Assembly: GCA_018814635.1 (NCBI GenBank)
Contig: JAHIYV010000030.1
Coordinates: 1-9,514, forward strand
Length of the DNA: 9,514 bases
Direction: 5' to 3'
DNA from: Patescibacteria group bacterium
GTDB taxonomy: Bacteria > Patescibacteriota > Minisyncoccia > Phycocordibacterales > JAGLOS01
Below are positions 6,479-9,514 of the stretch, piece after piece (the stretch's first letter is position 1; each line of letters opens with the position of its first letter). Under the pieces are notes generated by a model. It saw only the letters and a program-made list of their open reading frames with translations. It was not told where the DNA came from and searched no databases. Both the position numbers and the translations under genes were made by a program.

Positions 6479-6518
6479 CAAAAATTTTCTTTTCTTCTTT
6501 CTTCTAAAACATGGTTCG
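6479..6518 (-). repeat. Shared purine-rich leader, copy 3 (upstream of coiled-coil gene)
   Basis: This is the minus-strand counterpart of 4741-4782: CGAACCATGTTTTAGAAG followed by the same GAAAGAAGAAAAG core and A/T run, with one A fewer. It ends about 10 nt before the ATG at 6468. Confidence 0.75.
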
Positions 6519-6648
6519 TAGATATCACAATTTAAAGACGGGGATATATCTGATATAATAATTATAGACAGTTAATTAACCCTTAATGCTATTTTATCGC
6601 ACTTTTCTTAAAATTACCACCAAACGGAGAAAAGCGAATTTGGGTTGA

Positions 6649-6722
6649 AAAAGTTTTGCACTCCTTGATGATTTAAAAATCTAATAACGCAAAACTTTTG
6701 AGTCGCATACTCGGTGTTGTGC
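6649..6722 (-). repeat. attC-like site A (incomplete)
   Basis: In cassette orientation (minus) it begins with box GCACAAC (6722-6716) and an arm ACCGAGTATGCGACTC. A central stem follows (GCAAAACTTTT 6689-6699 with AAAAGTTTTGC 6649-6659). The complementary outer arm and GTTRRRY box expected to the left are missing; ACCAAAC at 6619-6625 is the only weak box candidate. Its centre shares the words GCGAATTTGGG with site C and ACTCCTT with site D. Confidence 0.45.
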
Positions 6723-6732
6723 GATGTTTCGC

Positions 6733-7197
6733 TCACTGCCAACCGTGTTCACTATAATAAATTCTATTTTTTATGCCTTCAAGAGCCTGTCTGATATATG
6801 GAATAATATTTTTTGGCAAATTATCAAGATCAAACCACGACAAGTCGTCACATTTATGCGGTTCTTTATTTAGCGGTTCACCTTGCCATTGCCGAGCAAC
6901 AAAAAAAACATCAACCCTTTCGTTGTTTTCAGTAGTATGCGAATTTCTATGCATAATGTGCATTACTTCCGAATCTTCTGGCTTTAAAAATATTCCCGCT
7001 TCTTCTTCGGCTTCTCGAATAATGCACTGCGTAAAAGTCTCGCCTTTATCTACATGACCTGCAACCATACTATAATTACCATCTTCATAGCCAGTATTAA
7101 AACGACGAAGCAGTAAAACCTTGTTGTCTTTCATTAAGGTTAGATAAGAAGCGGGAATATTTTGATGTCTTTTTTGTGGAAGTTGTTTATCGGACAT
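6733..7197 (-). CDS. NUDIX hydrolase
   Basis: A 154-aa protein, the usual single-domain size. The NUDIX box is complete: G47-x5-E53-x7-R61-E62-x-x-E65-E66-x-G68-I69 (GHVDKGETFTQCIIREAEEEAGI spans 47-69). It is preceded by the strand-forming VLLLRRFNTGYEDGNYSMVAG and followed by a typical second sheet (RVDVFFVARQWQGEP). These enzymes split nucleoside diphosphates linked to another group, using divalent metal bound by the box glutamates. Many relatives are 8-oxo-dGTP or other NTP pyrophosphatases, but the substrate cannot be told here. The gene fills one cassette: its stop codon (TGA, 6733-6735) lies inside the 25-nt inverted repeat at the site A end. There is no Shine-Dalgarno site or clear promoter, as is common for cassette genes. 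Confidence 0.92.
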   Translation of the reverse strand: MSDKQLPQKRHQNIPASYLTLMKDNKVLLLRRFNTGYEDGNYSMVAGHVDKGETFTQCIIREAEEEAGIFLKPEDSEVMHIMHRNSHTTENNERVDVFFVARQWQGEPLNKEPHKCDDLSWFDLDNLPKNIIPYIRQALEGIKNRIYYSEHGWQ

Positions 7198-7240
7198 AAA
7201 AAGTAGAATTTATTTCATAGAAGGCAGTGAGCGAAATTTC

Positions 7241-7340
7241 GCACACCGTATACCGATAAGCGAAGTTTTATTGAGCAAAGCGAAATAAAATTTGCGAAAA
7301 ACTCGGGCTGAGAGTTTTTCCGCTTATCGCGTTGTTAAAC
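7241..7340 (-). repeat. attC-like site B
   Basis: In cassette orientation (minus) it reads: box GTTTAAC (7340-7334, exact RYYYAAC), spacer AACG, arm CGATAAGCG, about 58 nt of centre, arm CGCTTATCG (perfect 9-bp complement, 7262-7254), GTATAC, box GGTGTGC (7247-7241). The second box departs from GTTRRRY, but its flank is complementary to the site A flank. Length is 100 nt, within the known attC range. Confidence 0.55.
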
Positions 7341-7347
7341 GACCCGA

Positions 7348-7389
7348 GCCCGCCTTTCCTTATTATAATCTAAAATAATAAGGCGGGCG
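7348..7389. repeat. GC-clamped inverted repeat next to site B
   Basis: GCCCGCCTTT (7348-7357) pairs with AAAGGCGGGC (7380-7389), and the inner TTATTAT/ATAATAA pairs after a 2-nt bulge. It stands between attC-like site B and the start of the IS66 relic. There is no T-tract on either side, so terminator function is doubtful. It may mark the insertion boundary of the transposase fragment. Confidence 0.5.
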
Positions 7390-7411
7390 AGAGCGTAGTG
7401 AGGCTTGAGTT

Positions 7412-8134
7412 TTGTTTGCTCTTAAATTTTTACCTTATATTAAGCCTTTTTTAATTTTTTTTGGAAAAGGAAACGCAGAAAACCTATTAAAAGATTACAA
7501 AGGAGTAAGAATATCCGACTGTTATTCCGTTTACAAGAATTTACAAGGGAAACATCAGGTTTGTTGGGCCCATATCATTAGAAAAGCAAGAGATATTGCT
7601 AATAGCGAAATATTGGAAAAAAACAAAAAAGAATTTGCAAAAGAAATCTATTTAAAATTGCAAACATTATATAAAGAAGTAAAGAATGTTGCGGCAAGTG
7701 ATTTTAATGAACAAGAAAGATTAAAAATACTGCAAGGTTTTTATGAAAAAATAGAAGTCATTATTCAAGAAATCAAAACTAATAAAATTTTGATTAAAAA
7801 ATTAATTAATCTTGTCAATCTAATGAAAGGATACAAGAAAGAATTATTTACTTGTATTACTTGCAAAGGAGTTGCTCCAACTAATAATAAAGCTGAGCAG
7901 AAATTAAGGCATCTTGTTTTAAAGAGAAAAAATTCTTTTGGAACTAAATCAGAAAAAGGGAATAAAATTCTTTCAATAAATTTGTCTGTTATTTTGTCTA
8001 CTTGGTGGCAAAACAGAAACAATTTCTTTCAAAAATTTAATGAGTTATTAACTCAAGGTTGTGCGGAAAAAGATAAAATTGAAGCAGAAGGTGTAAAAAT
8101 TTTGATTGGCCCCAGTTTAGTCTCAGTAAGGTAG
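7412..8134 (+). pseudogene. IS66-family transposase, N-terminally truncated relic
   Basis: An open frame of 240 codons matches the C-terminal half of IS66-type DDE transposases. DCYSVYKNLQGKHQVCWAHIIRKARD corresponds to the second catalytic Asp region. Near the C-terminus PTNNKAEQKLRHLVLKRKNSFGTKSEKG carries the catalytic Glu (NNxAE), and LSTWWQNRNN follows. Intact family members are about 450-550 aa, so the helix-turn-helix, zinc-binding and first Asp regions are missing. The apparent TTG start is simply where the open frame begins, next to the inverted repeat at 7348-7389. No IS66 accessory genes are present. It lies in opposite orientation to the neighbouring cassette genes and is probably inactive debris of an insertion into the cassette. 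Confidence 0.85.
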
Positions 8135-8156
8135 TGAGCAGTTACAAGATTTAGCC

Positions 8157-8185
8157 TTGACAGGCGAACTGTTTTTTGCCATACT
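8157..8185 (+). promoter_or_regulatory. Promoter of the 76-aa gene
   Basis: There is a perfect -35 TTGACA (8157-8162), a 17-nt spacer and a -10 CATACT (8180-8185, 4 of 6 matches). The start site would be near 8192, giving a leader of about 38 nt that contains the strong Shine-Dalgarno site. Confidence 0.65.
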
Positions 8186-8229
8186 ATTTTAAGTATAACT
8201 TCAACAAATTTGAAAAAAGGAGAAAGAAG

Positions 8230-8460
8230 ATGGGAAAAATGTATATTGTGCCTTTTGAGTCTTTTAACCCCACGTTGTTTCGGGATGCAGAGACAATAAT
8301 CTGCAAAGAAATGAGCGAGGGGTGGTTGAACAGTGACTACCCCAAGCAAATATGGCCCGGGGATGGTAAGCAAATCGTCCTCAAAAAGGGAGAGTCTGTA
8401 GCGATTGCTTGTGGCCGCGAAGGCAGTGTGGATATTTTCACAGTATTCACAGTAGAGTAG
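8230..8460 (+). CDS. Small soluble protein of unknown function (76 aa)
   Basis: The ATG at 8230 is chosen because AAGGAG (8217-8222) sits 7 nt upstream, the clearest ribosome site in the window. The upstream in-frame ATG at 8176 would overlap the -10 element and has no such site. The protein (MGKMYIVPFESFNPTLFRD...) is compact, with mixed charge, Trp/Pro turns (WLNSDYPKQIWPGDGK) and a beta-rich C-terminus (VAIACGREGSVDIFTVFTVE). There is no signal peptide or membrane segment. It is a complete monocistronic unit with promoter, Shine-Dalgarno site and intrinsic terminator. It is markedly GC-richer in codon choice (CCC, ACG, CGG, GGC) than the AT-rich neighbours, which hints at separate origin or high expression. 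I do not recognise the family. Confidence 0.78.
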   Translation: MGKMYIVPFESFNPTLFRDAETIICKEMSEGWLNSDYPKQIWPGDGKQIVLKKGESVAIACGREGSVDIFTVFTVE

Positions 8461-8483
8461 AGAAATCATCAACATGCTCTTAT

Positions 8484-8518
8484 CACCCACCAATTTCAAT
8501 AGGTGGGTGTTTTCTTTT
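8484..8518 (+). terminator. Intrinsic terminator after the 76-aa gene
   Basis: A perfect 8-bp GC-rich stem, CACCCACC (8484-8491) with GGTGGGTG (8502-8509), encloses a 10-nt loop and is followed at once by TTTTCTTTT. It lies 24 nt past the stop codon. This is the best rho-independent terminator in the window. Confidence 0.9.
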
Positions 8519-8552
8519 CCAAAAAAATTTTAAAAGGGCTCAATAGAAAATG

Positions 8553-8592
8553 AAAAAATATTTTTGAACGTTATTTGTTAAAAATATTTTTT
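8553..8592. repeat. AT-only inverted repeat beside attC-like site C
   Basis: AAAAAATATTTTT (8553-8565) and its exact complement AAAAATATTTTTT (8580-8592) flank a 14-nt loop. It sits just outside site C, at the start of the middle cassette in its leftward orientation. A chance AT palindrome is possible, but the 13-bp perfect match is long. Confidence 0.45.
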
Positions 8593-8599
8593 GAATTTC

Positions 8600-8684
8600 G
8601 TATAACGTATGCGATTAACAGAAGTTCGCCGAAAGCGAATTTGGGGGGATTTTGCAGGAATTTCCCTGTTAATCGCTGTTAGGC
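8600..8684 (-). repeat. attC-like site C (best canonical boxes)
   Basis: In cassette orientation (minus) it reads: box GCCTAAC (8684-8678, the textbook RYYYAAC form), one base, arm GCGATTAACAG (8676-8666), a 44-nt centre, perfect 11-bp complementary arm CTGTTAATCGC (8621-8611), ATAC, box GTTATAC (8606-8600). Total 85 nt. The same ATAC spacer precedes the GTT-type box in sites B and D. Confidence 0.65.
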
Positions 8685-8717
8685 GTCCTGAACGAAGTGA
8701 AAGCCCGCAGAACATGG

Positions 8718-8740
8718 CAAAATTTCTGAAAGAAATTTTG
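8718..8740. repeat. Small hairpin 3' of the YbaK-type gene
   Basis: CAAAATTTC (8718-8726) pairs with GAAATTTTG (8732-8740) around TGAAA, 16 nt beyond the stop of the minus-strand gene at 8757. It is AT-rich and lacks a T-tract, so it would be a weak terminator at best, or an mRNA 3'-end stabiliser. Confidence 0.4.
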
Positions 8741-8756
8741 AGTTACGAGGCGGCGG

Positions 8757-9212
8757 CTATTCTATTATATCTGCTATAATTCCATTCCACGCCTTTTTTA
8801 ATTCTTCAGAATTCATTTCAATACCGATCTCCGCTTTTCCACTTCCAATGTTTACAATTTTTGTTTTGAAAACATTTTCATCAATAATCTTCTTTACATT
8901 TTTTTCAATGCAAAAAGGCGAAACTCCTCCAATTGTGTAGCCAGTTATTTCTTTTACCTCATCGGGTTTTGCCATTCGGAAACTTTTCTGTCTTGCAACT
9001 TCTTTCAATTTTTCAATATCAACCCTTTTATCTCCAGGCAAAACAATAATTACTGGTTCTATTTCGCCTATAAAAATAAGTGTTTTTAAAACTTGATGAA
9101 GTGGACAACTATAAATCCTTTCTATATCTTGAGCAGTTTTTGGAACCTCATCTAAATGTATTATTTTAAATTCTATGTTTCTGCTTTTTAAATAGTCTAT
9201 ACTTTTCATCAT
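8757..9212 (-). CDS. YbaK/EbsC-type aminoacyl-tRNA deacylase (editing domain)
   Basis: A 151-aa single-domain protein of the YbaK/ProX/EbsC editing fold. Family hallmarks are visible: Q40-V-L-K43-T-L-I-F (the conserved substrate-binding Lys), VIIVLPGDKRVDIEKL (about 54-69), and G-x-x-x-GGVSPF (91-100). The length matches free-standing members. Such proteins hydrolyse mischarged tRNAs (for example Cys-tRNA(Pro) or Ala-tRNA(Pro)) in trans; the exact substrate is not predictable here. The start has two adjacent ATGs (9212 and 9209), and neither has a clear Shine-Dalgarno site. The gene is alone between attC-like sites C and D and reads toward site C, so it is carried as a cassette. This is unusual cargo for a tRNA quality-control enzyme, though small housekeeping-like enzymes do occur in cassettes. 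Confidence 0.9.
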   Translation of the reverse strand: MMKSIDYLKSRNIEFKIIHLDEVPKTAQDIERIYSCPLHQVLKTLIFIGEIEPVIIVLPGDKRVDIEKLKEVARQKSFRMAKPDEVKEITGYTIGGVSPFCIEKNVKKIIDENVFKTKIVNIGSGKAEIGIEMNSEELKKAWNGIIADIIE

Positions 9213-9262
9213 AAAATGGATTTATTGAATGATATTTAAATATTCCGCCACCGAGCAATTAC

Positions 9263-9388
9263 GTCTAACGTATCGGCATATCTGGTGTTTGCCAAGGCAT
9301 AGCCGAAGCAAATATGGGTGAAAGAATTTTTTACTCCTTATTAATATTATTAATGAAAAATTCTTGAACCGGATATGCCGTGTTATGC
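9263..9388 (-). repeat. attC-like site D
   Basis: In cassette orientation (minus) it reads: box GCATAAC (9388-9382), A, arm CGGCATATCCGG, centre with its own stem (AAGAATTTTT with AAAAATTCTT), arm CCAGATATGCCG (11 of 12 complementary, 9285-9274), ATAC, box GTTAGAC (9269-9263, exact GTTRRRY). 126 nt. The centre shares the run GCAAATATGGGTGAAA and ACTCCTT with the equivalent part of site A (GCGAATTTGGGTTGAAA), so the sites are homologous and not just palindromes. Confidence 0.62.
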
Positions 9389-9431
9389 GATGTAGACAGA
9401 AATTTCTTTCCCTTATTATTTTTTTGGCAAT

Positions 9432-9514
9432 TTATTTTGTGAATTTGAATGACGACAATATAGATTTTTCAGTATCGCTCATTTTTACGTCACCACTAAA
9501 AACTAGATTATAAA
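9432..9514 (-). CDS. 3' end of a further cassette gene, cut by window edge
   Basis: The minus strand is open from the right edge to TAA at 9434-9432 and encodes YNLVFSGDVKMSDTEKSILSSFKFTK. The ILS-S/T-FKF ending is a common C-terminus of small secreted or lipoprotein-like proteins in AT-rich bacteria, where it closes the last amphipathic helix. That is a recollection, not a search result. The stop is about 45 nt before the box of site D, the same arrangement as the other cassettes. Confidence 0.55.
   Translation of the reverse strand, partial: YNLVFSGDVKMSDTEKSILSSFKFTK

Larger units (their letters stand above)
6649..9388 (-). mobile_element. Integron-type gene-cassette array without integrase (CALIN-like)
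   Basis: Four related palindromic sites (right ends at 6722, 7340, 8684, 9388) carry attC-like inverse core boxes. They bound cassettes of about 530 nt (NUDIX), 1270 nt (IS66 relic plus 76-aa gene) and 590 nt (YbaK-type). A further cassette runs off the right edge. NUDIX, YbaK and the edge gene all read leftward, and each is followed closely by a site, as in integron cassettes. The single-gene cassettes show no obvious promoter. For each cassette the two ends are near-complementary around the box: 22 of 25 nt for NUDIX, GTTA[TA]ACGA for the middle one, GTTAG[AG]CGT for YbaK. No tyrosine-type integron integrase is visible. The left limit is uncertain because site A is incomplete. Confidence 0.6.

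Noticed and set aside
5549..6535. 328-codon plus-strand frame opposite the coiled-coil gene
   Set aside because: Its translation is Ser/Phe-rich low complexity, the expected antisense of E/K/L heptads. The minus frame has sensible composition and a leader.
8176..8229. Upstream ATG extending the 76-aa gene by 18 codons
   Set aside because: It lies at the -10 element and has no ribosome site, while ATG 8230 has AAGGAG at proper distance.
7765..8499. Minus-strand frames opposite the IS66 relic and the 76-aa gene
   Set aside because: They are antisense shadows. The plus strand has transposase motifs and a full promoter, ribosome site and terminator set.
6600..9400. CRISPR array reading of the repeated palindromes
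   Set aside because: The sites are 85-126 nt, diverged, spaced by whole genes and box-bounded; no short identical direct repeats with uniform spacers exist.

Overview
The window is AT-rich and Lys/Glu/Ile/Asn-rich in coding content, with short spacings, mostly weak Shine-Dalgarno sites, and many GC-rich palindromes scattered between genes. TGA is used as a stop (for example at 2265 and 6733), so this is ordinary code 11. Together with the large serine recombinase whose C-terminus reads through a tRNA piece, this suggests a Patescibacteria/CPR (Parcubacteria-like) bacterium. That is an inference from style, not from a marker gene. The window is an accessory region: almost every segment carries repeats or recombination signals.

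Left part (1-2570, minus strand): a tight operon reading leftward from a near-consensus promoter with a dyad over its -10. It encodes a 73-aa basic protein, a 580-aa GHKL (MORC/MutL/Hsp90-like) ATPase with a Gly/Asp-rich linker, and a third protein cut off by the window edge, which is open over all 174 codons present. The genes overlap by 4 nt and are then separated by 3 nt. A conflict or restriction-type system is plausible but unproven.

Middle part (2570-6520): a palindrome-rich spacer, a tRNA 3'-half-like sequence, and a large serine recombinase (minus strand) whose reading frame runs through that tRNA piece. Then come two tandem paralogous small membrane proteins (plus strand) facing a 299-aa acidic coiled-coil protein (minus strand) across a long hairpin. 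One purine-rich leader occurs upstream of three genes here (recombinase, first membrane protein, coiled-coil protein). A 26-nt piece of the recombinase reading frame recurs as the two arms of the hairpin.

Right part (about 6600-9514): this looks like an integron-type gene-cassette array with no integrase in view (a CALIN-like cluster). Four related palindromic sites (A to D) have attC architecture: an RYYYAAC-like box, a stem arm, a variable loop, the complementary arm, and a GTTRRRY-like box. They separate a NUDIX hydrolase, a segment with an IS66 transposase relic plus a self-contained 76-aa gene, a YbaK/EbsC-type tRNA-editing protein, and the 3' end of another gene. The NUDIX, YbaK and terminal partial genes all read leftward, one per cassette; the middle cassette is opposite. 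The two ends of each of the three cassettes are near-complementary around the box, as expected if each cassette once circularised. This array is the most interesting feature of the window.
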